DNA of 12,792 bases from Thermoguttaceae bacterium (lineage in GTDB: Bacteria > Planctomycetota > Planctomycetia > Pirellulales > Thermoguttaceae): contig JAFTCU010000257.1 of NCBI GenBank assembly GCA_017454585.1, positions 1 through 12,792 on the forward strand. The letters are read 5' to 3'. The notes below the pieces were generated by a model, which saw nothing but the letters and a program-made list of their open reading frames with translations, ran no database searches and was not told the origin of the DNA. Shown here one piece after another: positions 1 to 6,597 of this stretch. Each line of letters begins with the position of its first letter. Within the stretch, counting starts at the first letter, position 1. The translations under genes and the position numbers were made by a program.

Positions 1-393
1 GTCAGGATCGGTGGCCGGCGCAGAAATGACGACTTTCTTGCAGCCTTTGTGAGAGTCGAAACCAGCTTTGCCGTCAGCGGCGCGCTTGGTGAACAGACCG
101 GTGGATTCCAGAACGACGTCAACGTTCAGGTCGCCCCACGGAAGGTTGCCCGGATCACGTTCTTCGAAAACCTTGATCAGTTTGCCATTGACGACCAGAC
201 CTTCGTCATTGGCTTCAACCGTACCATCGAAACGACCATGGACGGAGTCGTACTTCAGAAGAGTCGCCAGCATGGCGTTGCTGGTGAGGTCGTTGATCGC
301 AACGACATCGTACTTCTCAGGCTGAGCTGCCATAACGCGGAAAACCAAACGGCCAATACGACCGAAACCATTAATACCAACGCGAATAGCCAC
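1..393 (-). CDS. gap: Glyceraldehyde-3-phosphate dehydrogenase, N-terminal part (runs off the left edge)
   Basis: The first 131 codons encode the NAD-binding half of glyceraldehyde-3-phosphate dehydrogenase, the cytoplasmic glycolytic enzyme that oxidises and phosphorylates glyceraldehyde 3-phosphate to 1,3-bisphosphoglycerate. The protein opens with the family's Rossmann signature ([15 protein letters not shown], residues 4-18), followed by VVAINDLTS and [10 protein letters not shown], the usual second strand and loop, and by VVLESTGLF and KKVVISAPA near the cut. The catalytic cysteine and the C-terminal domain lie outside the window. The start is a GTG at 391-393, because the conserved N-terminus begins exactly there and an AGGAG ribosome-binding site lies 8 bases upstream; no ATG is available. 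The gene stands alone behind a 284-base spacer with its own likely promoter. The family assignment is very secure; whether this is GapA or another GapDH paralogue cannot be told from this part. Confidence 0.97.
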   Translation of the reverse strand, partial: MAIRVGINGFGRIGRLVFRVMAAQPEKYDVVAINDLTSNAMLATLLKYDSVHGRFDGTVEANDEGLVVNGKLIKVFEERDPGNLPWGDLNVDVVLESTGLFTKRAADGKAGFDSHKGCKKVVISAPATDPD

Positions 394-401
394 TATAAAG
401 T

Positions 402-406
402 CTCCT
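402..406 (-). promoter_or_regulatory. Ribosome-binding site of gap (AGGAG)
   Basis: AGGAG on the minus strand, 8 bases before the GTG at 393. It decides the non-ATG start of gap. Confidence 0.8.
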
Positions 407-480
407 AGCGTGATAAAAAGAACCAATCTTCCCAAAGAGCCATACCATTACGACCCCGGTCCGATTTCAATTTTATCGTA

Positions 481-508
481 ATTATAACGGATTTCCAAAA
501 TAACGCAA
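481..508 (-). promoter_or_regulatory. Putative sigma-70-type promoter of gap
   Basis: On the minus strand a perfect TATAAT (481-486) is preceded after 16 bases by TTGCGT (503-508), which matches the first three bases of the TTGACA consensus. Transcription would start near 474 and leave a leader of about 80 bases before the gap GTG. The sequence around it is clearly more AT-rich than the neighbouring genes. Planctomycete promoters are not well defined, so this is an inference from consensus alone. Confidence 0.4.
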
Positions 509-552
509 GCCCCCCCGAAAAGTTTTTTTAAATTTCCGGCGATTTTCCATTA

Positions 553-577
553 CGGGGACGACGCTTCCAGCGTCGTC
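553..577. repeat. Palindromic dispersed repeat, copy 1 (inverted relative to copies 2-4)
   Basis: The core, read in this orientation, is ACGACGCTTCCAGCGTCGT, an interrupted palindrome with 8-9 base pairs of stem around a 3-base centre. With its CGGGG flank it is the exact reverse complement of all 25 bases of copy 2. Confidence 0.9.
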
Positions 578-605
578 AGAAGAAATACTTTGTAGGTTTT
601 CCAGA

Positions 606-630
606 GACGACGCTGGAAGCGTCGTCCCCG
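606..630. repeat. Palindromic dispersed repeat, copy 2
   Basis: Core ACGACGCTGGAAGCGTCGT followed by CCCCG. It is a perfect 25-base inverted partner of copy 1, with 28 bases between them, so the two can form either two small hairpins or one long 25-bp stem. Confidence 0.9.
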
Positions 631-647
631 CAGATTTTGGATTTTGA

Positions 648-671
648 AACGACGCTGGAAGCGTCGTCCCC
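648..671. repeat. Palindromic dispersed repeat, copy 3
   Basis: Same core and CCCC flank as copy 2, in the same orientation, differing at the first base (A instead of G). It ends 6 bases from the stop codon of the VWA gene, so its hairpin would form right after that gene's message ends. Confidence 0.9.
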
Positions 672-677
672 AAAAGA

Positions 678-3173
678 TCAAGCCAGTTTCAGGAGTCGGC
701 GCAGCAACCATTCCAGCGAGAGTAAAAAGACCAGCGTTCCAAGAAGCCACTCCGATGGAATGACCGGTACAGCCGAGGCGAATTCAATCAACGTTCGCGT
801 GCGGTCCGGGAGTTTAGCCGGAAATGTTTGCAAACCCGAGTCTTCCACTGAGCCGAAGGCCTCGCCGCCCGTCTGTTGGGCCAGTTCCGTCAGGAATCGC
901 GCGTCACGTTCTGTCCGGTCACGTTCCAAATCGGAAAGCACGATTTCCCCTCGCTGGACCAAAACTTCCTCCGAGTCCGGGATTGTGAGTTCGACCCGAA
1001 ACCGTCCTTCCGTGAGCACCGAAAAGCGTCCGGTATAAAGTCCTTGCATTTCACGGTCCACAGTGAGCCGTACCTGTTGAATTTTCCCGTTTGGAAGGAA
1101 AAGCTCGGCCGTGAGTTCCGGTACTTTGGCCGGGTCCAGAGGCTGAAGCGCAGGGTCGAAAAGCTGGGCACGCAACTCAATGGGATCCCCGGGGAAGTAC
1201 CGATCCTGCTCGAGCATCAGTCTGCCTCGCTGCGACTGCTGGATCATTCGGCCCTGGGTAATGTACCGCACGATTTGCGTGTAAAACCGTGTAAAATACT
1301 CGGGATTTTGGGCACGTAACCGCCAGAATTCCCCCGTCCCGATGTAAAACGTTCGGCCAGCGCCGTAGAACTGGGTCGCCAGAAGAATCGGCGCAGAACC
1401 ACCCATACGGGTCTGAGGCGCAGAAAAAGCCGCAAGTGACGTGGCGCCCGCGCGGAGTTTCTTCGTGGGGAAATGGCCGTACACGCCCGGGAAAGCGTCC
1501 CAAATCTTCTGACTGGTACTCTGCTGATCGTCGAGTTGCAAGTAACTTGCTTCACGTCCCGAACGGGTCCAGTCCAGCGGCCAGATTTCATCCGCCGAGT
1601 AAGTGTTTTGCCGGAGTGTTGAGGTTCGGTCATAAAATTCGACCGGGCAAAGCGTCCGAATATTTGCCAGTTCAGGCGCGTCGAGCCAGCTTCCGACCGC
1701 GCTCATGTACACCGGTCCGGCGATGAAGAGGATCCCGCCTCCGTGACGGGCCGTCCACTCTTCCACCCAACTCGCCTGATCGGGCGAAAGAACTTTCCAA
1801 TTCGCGTCCACAGAGATGATCCCATCATACGCGAAAAGTTCCTCACGCGTCACGGGAAAACGAAGCAAAACCCGGTCAGCATCCTGCTGGATCCGAGCCT
1901 TCCAGGCCTTTTCCTCCTCCGGATTCGCAGGGACCGAGCCGGAAGGAGGCAGTGCGCTCTGGAGCAGAACATCCGTTTCAATGGTTTTATCCCGTCGAAG
2001 TGCCGTGGCAAGGAATTGGTACTCACGCATCGGACCGCCAGCGAAAATGAGCAAGCGGGTCCGGCGTTCCATGACGTCCACTTCGACTTCACGCTGATTA
2101 TCGTCGAGGTTCTGTTCTTCTTCTTCCCCCTGAATACGAACCTGGTAAAGATGCTTTCCAACGGGCTGAGGCTCCATGCGGAACTCAAAGGGCGTAAGCT
2201 CGGAACGGGAAAGTGGAAGAGTGGTGGAAAAGAGCATTTTTCCATCCTCGGGTTTACCTTCCGAGGCAGTTCCTTCAGACTGAACACTTTTTTTCTGTTC
2301 GACGCTCCAAATTTCACACTTGATCGTGGATTCGCGGTTTTCATCCCCCAAACCAGTCGCTTCCACAGTGCCGCGGATCATGAACGGATCACTTGGCTGC
2401 ACGCGGGTCGGAGCTTCCAGCTCTGCAATTCGGTAGTTCACCACCGGAACGGTCGAACCAAAACCGAGCGTAAAGATGGGTATCCCACGCTCCTTTGCCG
2501 CTTCGATGAGTGTTTCGGGGCCAGAGCCAGCATTCTGAACGCCGTCCGAACAGAGGATCAGACCGGAAATAGGAATATCCGCGTGACTCTGGAGCCACTC
2601 ACGAATCCCATCCGCCTGACGGGACTGAGTTCCGCGGCAGTCGCGCATTTTTTTCAGTGCTGACGTGAATGATTCCTGAGCCTCCTGATCAGTTTTTTTT
2701 TCGGTGTTTTCTTTTTCGTTTTCCGACCCTGAAACGATACCATCACGTGTTTTGCCGCAAGTCCAAACGACCCGGGCTTCCGAATCCAGCCCGAAGAAAA
2801 TCAAATCGTGACGTTTGGCGAGTTCCTGTACCAACGGGGTTTCTTCCCAAAATTTGGTCAAAGTCTCGGACCGGCTGGGCGAGTCGGGCGAGTTGGTCTC
2901 CGGGAGCGTCATGCTGAGCGAAGTGTCGCAAAAAACGAGAAAACACGAGTTCACCTTCCGCTCGCGTTCCGTCACCCACTGCGGCTGGAGGTAAATCCAG
3001 AGCAGAACGAGCAAAACCCCCACGCGCAAAATCGGGAGCAAAACCCGCCAGAACGGCCGAAGCTCTACAGAGTCCCGTCTGTAAATACGCACGACAACCC
3101 AGACCAAAGCCGCAAAAATCAGAAGCGGCAGAAGCCAGTCGGAATTCGTATGTATGCGGGAAAATGTAAACAT
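678..3173 (-). CDS. VWA-domain membrane protein with amidotransferase-like domain
   Basis: An 831-residue membrane protein with the layout of the large VWA/putative glutamine-amidotransferase proteins common in planctomycetes and related bacteria. Two N-terminal membrane helices (about 13-31 and 44-63) are followed by a von Willebrand factor A domain (about 75-245) with an intact metal-site motif DTSLS (83-87) and the later strand GLILCSDG (204-211). A beta-sandwich stretch (about 246-365) leads into a class-I amidotransferase-like Rossmann region (about 372-490; LLIFAGGP and GGGILFIAGP). A further beta-rich domain (about 640-745) precedes a C-terminal membrane helix (about 804-823). In the amidotransferase-like part I see no cysteine at the nucleophile elbow, so it is probably not catalytic. 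A Glu/Lys-rich low-complexity insert (about 148-168) interrupts the VWA domain. The ATG at 3173 has no clear ribosome-binding site, but the N-terminal helix fits it. Its function is not known; such proteins often sit near MoxR ATPase and BatA-type genes, none of which is in view. Confidence 0.85.
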   Translation of the reverse strand: MFTFSRIHTNSDWLLPLLIFAALVWVVVRIYRRDSVELRPFWRVLLPILRVGVLLVLLWIYLQPQWVTERERKVNSCFLVFCDTSLSMTLPETNSPDSPSRSETLTKFWEETPLVQELAKRHDLIFFGLDSEARVVWTCGKTRDGIVSGSENEKENTEKKTDQEAQESFTSALKKMRDCRGTQSRQADGIREWLQSHADIPISGLILCSDGVQNAGSGPETLIEAAKERGIPIFTLGFGSTVPVVNYRIAELEAPTRVQPSDPFMIRGTVEATGLGDENRESTIKCEIWSVEQKKSVQSEGTASEGKPEDGKMLFSTTLPLSRSELTPFEFRMEPQPVGKHLYQVRIQGEEEEQNLDDNQREVEVDVMERRTRLLIFAGGPMREYQFLATALRRDKTIETDVLLQSALPPSGSVPANPEEEKAWKARIQQDADRVLLRFPVTREELFAYDGIISVDANWKVLSPDQASWVEEWTARHGGGILFIAGPVYMSAVGSWLDAPELANIRTLCPVEFYDRTSTLRQNTYSADEIWPLDWTRSGREASYLQLDDQQSTSQKIWDAFPGVYGHFPTKKLRAGATSLAAFSAPQTRMGGSAPILLATQFYGAGRTFYIGTGEFWRLRAQNPEYFTRFYTQIVRYITQGRMIQQSQRGRLMLEQDRYFPGDPIELRAQLFDPALQPLDPAKVPELTAELFLPNGKIQQVRLTVDREMQGLYTGRFSVLTEGRFRVELTIPDSEEVLVQRGEIVLSDLERDRTERDARFLTELAQQTGGEAFGSVEDSGLQTFPAKLPDRTRTLIEFASAVPVIPSEWLLGTLVFLLSLEWLLRRLLKLA

Positions 3174-3277
3174 AAAAAAATCAGGAATGAGGAATCAGGA
3201 ATGAGGAATTCGAGGATCAGGCCAGAAAGTGCGATGACTTTCTTGTATCAGCATTACACGCCAGAGCAATTCCTGAT
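3174..3277. repeat. Structured spacer: 11-bp inverted ends, 14-base tandem repeat, inner hairpin
   Basis: AAATCAGGAAT (3178-3188) is the exact reverse complement of ATTCCTGATTT (3269-3279), so the spacer is bounded by 11-bp inverted repeats; the outer one overlaps the TAA stop of the upstream gene. Next to the left end, TCAGGAATGAGGAA occurs twice in tandem (3181-3194, 3195-3208). In the middle, AGAAAGT (3224-3230) pairs with ACTTTCT (3237-3243) around a 6-base loop. On the minus strand the left inverted end runs into seven Ts just before the VWA gene's ATG. It could be a small mobile-type repeat or a processing or termination signal between the two genes; no transposase is nearby. Confidence 0.6.
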
Positions 3278-4330
3278 TTAACGAAGTGCTCCCGTGTTCG
3301 GGTCGTAGTTCCAAACGTCCGTTTTCTTTTCGTGCGTGACCGTCAAAACGCCGTTGATGGAATCGTCGTTCACGCTGATCTCATCGATCTTTTTCCATTC
3401 AGCCTGAGAGTTTTCACGGACATAAACACTCACGGACTTGATGGGGTCGTCAGACTGAATTTTCGCCTGTTTCTCCTGGCCGGGAACCGTCATTTCAAGG
3501 CCCGAGCCGTCCTCAAGCATCCGAAGCGCAAAACGGACTTTCCCGGTTTCGTCTTCCATCGGGATCGAGGAACCGAGCTTCATCGTAACCGATTCTTTAT
3601 CATCGCGCTGATTATTCTTCACGACGAAATGGTCGTTTCGGAGGATCTTGCCATTTTCGTCCAGAATGAAGTGGCACACGCGATTGTCACGCCAGCCGTT
3701 CCACATCACCATGATGTGAAAATGGGGCGGAAAGTCCACATGACCGTTGGGGAAATTGGTCTCGAAACCGTAAATATTAATCTGGCCTTTCACCGCGTCT
3801 GCCGAGTCGGTGAACCCCATTTCGCGCATCATTTCCAGCGAGGCGAACATGAAATTCAAGTGCGCCTGGATCTGACGCTCCGGGTAGGGCAAACCACGGT
3901 ACGGTCCCGCCTGCACGCCTGGCACATTATGGAAGACGCAGACCTCTACCGCGCCGAAATGCGGCAAAGTGCCGGAAAAATGGGTCGGCGTTCTGCCTGC
4001 GTTCATCCGGAAAGTCGCGTCCGAGCCAGAAATCTGAGCCTGCGTCACACCGTAAACTTTCGCAATTTGCACATTCGGCCACGAAACTGAAACCATCGGC
4101 GCAGGTCGATCTTTCCCCTCCGCCTCAATGGTGAAGTAGTATTCACGGCGATTCAGGCCCGTAAAAGCATCGCCTTCGACCAGTTTCCAACCTTCCGGAA
4201 GCCCAAGCGTCGGCGTGGCGGTTTCAGCCAATTCCGACTTGGTGATTTTCGCCCCGAAACGGGTCACGTCTTGTGCCTGGACTGTGGTCAAAAGCAGAAA
4301 TAAAACGACGAAAAAACGTAATTGAGCCAC
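3278..4330 (-). CDS. Secreted protein of unknown function, last gene of the oxidoreductase operon
   Basis: A 350-residue protein I do not recognise. It begins with a clear Sec signal peptide (hydrophobic stretch about 6-16, likely cut after VQA at residue 19), so it acts outside the cytoplasm. The mature part looks like soluble beta-rich protein with no membrane helix. It contains a histidine-rich motif HVDFPPHFHIM (197-207) and a later VCHFILDENGK (218-228); the close-set histidines H197, H203 and H205 could bind a metal, but that is inference. I place the start at the GTG at 4330, with AAGGGG 5 bases upstream and the signal peptide directly after it; a TTG at 4351 in the same frame would add seven residues but has no ribosome-binding site. 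It follows the isomerase-like gene by 22 bases and is probably co-transcribed with it and the oxidoreductase, which suggests a role with the same extracellular sugar substrate. Confidence 0.8.
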   Translation of the reverse strand: MAQLRFFVVLFLLLTTVQAQDVTRFGAKITKSELAETATPTLGLPEGWKLVEGDAFTGLNRREYYFTIEAEGKDRPAPMVSVSWPNVQIAKVYGVTQAQISGSDATFRMNAGRTPTHFSGTLPHFGAVEVCVFHNVPGVQAGPYRGLPYPERQIQAHLNFMFASLEMMREMGFTDSADAVKGQINIYGFETNFPNGHVDFPPHFHIMVMWNGWRDNRVCHFILDENGKILRNDHFVVKNNQRDDKESVTMKLGSSIPMEDETGKVRFALRMLEDGSGLEMTVPGQEKQAKIQSDDPIKSVSVYVRENSQAEWKKIDEISVNDDSINGVLTVTHEKKTDVWNYDPNTGALR

Positions 4331-4335
4331 AAAAA

Positions 4336-4341
4336 CCCCTT
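4336..4341 (-). promoter_or_regulatory. Ribosome-binding site favouring the GTG start of the secreted protein
   Basis: AAGGGG on the minus strand, 5 bases before the GTG at 4330. The alternative TTG start at 4351 lacks such a site. Confidence 0.45.
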
Positions 4342-4352
4342 TCGTTTCCAAT

Positions 4353-5180
4353 TCAGCCGATGATTTTTCTCAAGTGCTCGATGCTCCGCGCGGCCTGATC
4401 CAACGTCCCACACTCGACGCTCAGCACCAGATCCTGCGGGAGCGGCCTGAGCAAAGCGACGACCTCAGCCCAGTCGATCACGCCGTCACCGCAGGCGCAG
4501 CCGACGGCGGTTCCCATGACTTTTCCGCGTTCGGCTTCGGACTGCTCGAACGAAATGTCCTTGGCGTGAAGGTGAATGATGTAGGGCGCAAAACGGCGGA
4601 TCTGCTCGATCGGGTCGAGGCCGCCCAGGTAGGCGTTCCCCGTGTCGAAGTTGGCCCCGACCGCCGGCGATTTGACCAGATTCAGGATTTTCTCGTATTT
4701 GTCCGGGACGAGCGAGTAAGTCTGATGCGTTTCCAGCCCGATCTTGATCCCGCGGGGCTCCGCCACTTTGACCGCCTCCATGATGGAATATTTGATCAGG
4801 ACAAAATCTTCTTCCTCGGTGGTCCACGTTTGCTTGCGGCCCTCGTGCGTGTTGATGATCGGCGCACCGCATTCTTTCGCAAAACGCGCCGCCTGTTTCA
4901 GGTACTCCACCGCAATTTCCGGCTTGGAAAGCTGCGAGTGACTTGAAAGGGCCGAGAGCTTCAGCCCCGCCGCCTCGACCGCGTCCCGGATCCGGAACGG
5001 ATCGTCCAGCATCGAAACGCTGTGGAAGTAGCGGGCCTCGGAAAGCAGCTCACGCCCCCAGTGGACCATCGGCTCGATGTACTCGTAGCCCAGTTCTGCC
5101 GCGAATTTCACGCCCCACTCGAAACTTTTGTGGCTCGTGCGCACGGCTTCCAGATTCAGACCGATTCCGATTTTACCCAT
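4353..5180 (-). CDS. Sugar phosphate isomerase/epimerase-like TIM-barrel protein
   Basis: A 275-residue, full-length member of the xylose-isomerase-like TIM-barrel superfamily (sugar phosphate isomerase/epimerase, IolE-type). Such enzymes use a divalent metal to isomerise, epimerise or dehydrate sugars. Typical metal-site motifs are present: GLETH with E150, NFDTGN with D179, HLHAKD with H203/H205, and SVECG with E256. There is no signal peptide, so it is cytoplasmic. The ATG at 5180 is preceded by GGAGG 6 bases upstream, and only one base separates it from the TGA of the oxidoreductase gene, so the two are very probably translationally coupled. Gfo/Idh/MocA oxidoreductases and these isomerases are frequent partners in inositol and 3-keto-sugar routes; the actual substrate here cannot be read from the sequence. 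Confidence 0.9.
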   Translation of the reverse strand: MGKIGIGLNLEAVRTSHKSFEWGVKFAAELGYEYIEPMVHWGRELLSEARYFHSVSMLDDPFRIRDAVEAAGLKLSALSSHSQLSKPEIAVEYLKQAARFAKECGAPIINTHEGRKQTWTTEEEDFVLIKYSIMEAVKVAEPRGIKIGLETHQTYSLVPDKYEKILNLVKSPAVGANFDTGNAYLGGLDPIEQIRRFAPYIIHLHAKDISFEQSEAERGKVMGTAVGCACGDGVIDWAEVVALLRPLPQDLVLSVECGTLDQAARSIEHLRKIIG

Positions 5181-5181
5181 T

Positions 5182-6504
5182 TCAAACCTCCGGGAGTACG
5201 TAGCCTTCTCGGTACGGACGGCTCAACATCGCGTTGGCCTCTTCACAGTCAACAAAACGTTCGGCTTCGGGGTCCCATTTCAGGGAGTGCCCCACGAGTC
5301 GCGCAATATTCAAAATATGGCACAGAGACGCGGTCCGGTGGCCAAACTCGCAGTCGTCGATCGGCCGCTCACCGCTCTGGATGCACTCGAGCCAGGTCCT
5401 CGTGTGGCTCATTTCCTGGAGCGGAGATTCCTTCATCAGCTTCTCGGCGATTTCTTGCGGGTTGGTCTGGATCCGGGCGCGGAAAATTTCCATCTTCGCG
5501 TCTTTTCCGACGAAAATCGCACCGCCGCGATTCCCCTCGATCTCCTTTCCGTCCTGATTTTTCCCGAGCCAGACCGTGATCCCGTTGGCGTAACGGTAGG
5601 CCAAACGAGGCTGGGAGCAAATCCGGTTCCCACGCTGGGACGATTCCGGCTTTTCGTAGGTCGGAAGGCTCAAAGCGTCCCCCTCCACCAGAATTTCCGT
5701 CGGGCCGGTTTCCTGCATTCCCAACGCGACCTGGATCTGGTCAAGCCCGTGCGTTCCCCAACCGGTCATTTCCCCTCCGGAGTACGGCCGGAAGGAGAGC
5801 CAGCCGGGATTCGCCCGCGGCGCGAAAAGATCGGGATGGAACGGAACGGGCTCCGTCGGGCCGCACCACGTTTCCCAGTCCAACCCCTCCGGGACCGGCT
5901 GGGCCGGAAGCGCGCAGTACCACGGCGACTCGTAATTTGCCGCGATCACTTCCTGAATTTCACCCAAACCACCGTCCAGAATGTACTGGCAGCCGATCCG
6001 GTTGGCGCGCATGCTGCGCTGCATCGAGCCGACCTGGAACACAATCCCGGTTTTTCGGGCCGCGCGGACCATCAGGCGCCCCTCGGTGACGGTCAGCGAC
6101 ATCGGTTTCTCGGCGTAAATGTGCTTCCCGGCCAGGGCCGCGTTCACGCAAATCAACGCGCGCCAATGTTCCGGCGTGGCGGTGACGATCGCGTCCACAT
6201 CCTTCCGGTCGAGGATCCGCCGAAATTCCTGCGTGGCCTGCGACTCGTCCAGCCCGGCGTCTTTGGCGATTTTTTGGGCACGCGGGAGGAAAACGTCGCA
6301 CGCCGCCACCGGCTGCGCCATCGGCTGACTGTACGCGCTCCGGAAGACGTAGCTCCCCTGACGCCCGACTCCGATCCCGGCGACGCCGATCCGGTCGTTT
6401 GCGCCAACTTTACCGGCCTGAGCGAAAATGGAGCGGGAAATGACCAGCGGGGCCGCGAGTGCTGCGGACGCGCATTTCAGAAAATGACGGCGGGTGGTGG
6501 GCAT
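5182..6504 (-). CDS. Tat-exported Gfo/Idh/MocA-family oxidoreductase
   Basis: A 440-residue NAD(P)-dependent oxidoreductase of the Gfo/Idh/MocA family. It starts with a twin-arginine signal (TRRHFLK, residues 4-10, then an Ala-rich hydrophobic stretch to about residue 28), so it is exported folded, presumably with its cofactor. The Rossmann motif GIGVGRQG (43-50) follows, then TATPEHW (108-114) and AEKPMSL (131-137) with the usual catalytic lysine K133, and the C-terminal GWGTHGLDQI (248-257) with H252 and D255. I chose the ATG at 6504 because the Tat signal begins there and AGGAG lies 7 bases upstream; an in-frame start farther out at 6567 would put 21 unrelated residues ahead of it. It heads a three-gene set with the isomerase-like gene one base downstream. 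Family members oxidise sugars or inositols; the GH109 glycosidases share this fold, use NAD and are also possible. The substrate is unknown. Confidence 0.92.
   Translation of the reverse strand: MPTTRRHFLKCASAALAAPLVISRSIFAQAGKVGANDRIGVAGIGVGRQGSYVFRSAYSQPMAQPVAACDVFLPRAQKIAKDAGLDESQATQEFRRILDRKDVDAIVTATPEHWRALICVNAALAGKHIYAEKPMSLTVTEGRLMVRAARKTGIVFQVGSMQRSMRANRIGCQYILDGGLGEIQEVIAANYESPWYCALPAQPVPEGLDWETWCGPTEPVPFHPDLFAPRANPGWLSFRPYSGGEMTGWGTHGLDQIQVALGMQETGPTEILVEGDALSLPTYEKPESSQRGNRICSQPRLAYRYANGITVWLGKNQDGKEIEGNRGGAIFVGKDAKMEIFRARIQTNPQEIAEKLMKESPLQEMSHTRTWLECIQSGERPIDDCEFGHRTASLCHILNIARLVGHSLKWDPEAERFVDCEEANAMLSRPYREGYVLPEV
5187..5191 (-). promoter_or_regulatory. Ribosome-binding site of the isomerase-like gene inside the upstream gene
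   Basis: GGAGG on the minus strand, 6 bases before the ATG at 5180. It overlaps the last codons of the oxidoreductase gene, which supports coupled translation. Confidence 0.75.
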
Positions 6505-6511
6505 AAAAAAA

Positions 6512-6516
6512 CTCCT
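6512..6516 (-). promoter_or_regulatory. Ribosome-binding site of the oxidoreductase gene (AGGAG)
   Basis: AGGAG on the minus strand, 7 bases before the ATG at 6504. It supports this start over the in-frame codon at 6567. Confidence 0.8.
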
Positions 6517-6535
6517 GGTTTGAAATTTTGCTTCA

Positions 6536-6567
6536 ATTTTACTCTCGGGTCCAGAGTTTCGGACCAA
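6536..6567 (-). promoter_or_regulatory. Possible promoter or operator region before the oxidoreductase operon
   Basis: In the 93-base gap after the exporter gene, GGTCC (6548-6552) and GGACC (6561-6565) form a 5-bp inverted repeat around 8 bases. On the minus strand a TAAAAT (6536-6541) lies downstream of it and a TTGGTC (6562-6567) upstream, 20 bases apart, longer than the usual 16-18. This could be a weak promoter overlapped by a regulator site, or a weak hairpin after the exporter gene. The evidence is slight. Confidence 0.25.
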
Positions 6568-6597
6568 CGCTTTCCTTTATTTTACTCCATTCCCCGC

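Larger units (their letters stand above)
394..677. other. 284-base spacer between the VWA gene and gap
   Basis: No gene is supported here. The side next to gap (394-535) is AT-rich and holds the putative promoter and the ribosome-binding site. The side next to the VWA gene (553-671) holds three copies of a palindromic repeat. Short open frames across the repeats exist on both strands but merely translate the repeat. No classic terminator (GC hairpin directly followed by a T-tract on the minus strand) is seen after the VWA gene, although the repeat hairpins could slow or stop transcription. Confidence 0.7.

Noticed and set aside
49..408. Plus-strand open frame over the gap gene
   Set aside because: The minus strand carries an unmistakable GapDH N-terminus with a ribosome-binding site; the plus frame is its complement.
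553..671. Repeat cluster as a CRISPR array
   Set aside because: Only three copies, one inverted, with spacers of 28 and 17 bases and no cas genes; another copy lies inside a gene.
482..673. Small minus-strand open frame with two GTTLPAS peptides in the spacer before gap
   Set aside because: It only translates the palindromic repeats, overlaps the likely gap promoter and has no ribosome-binding site worth noting.
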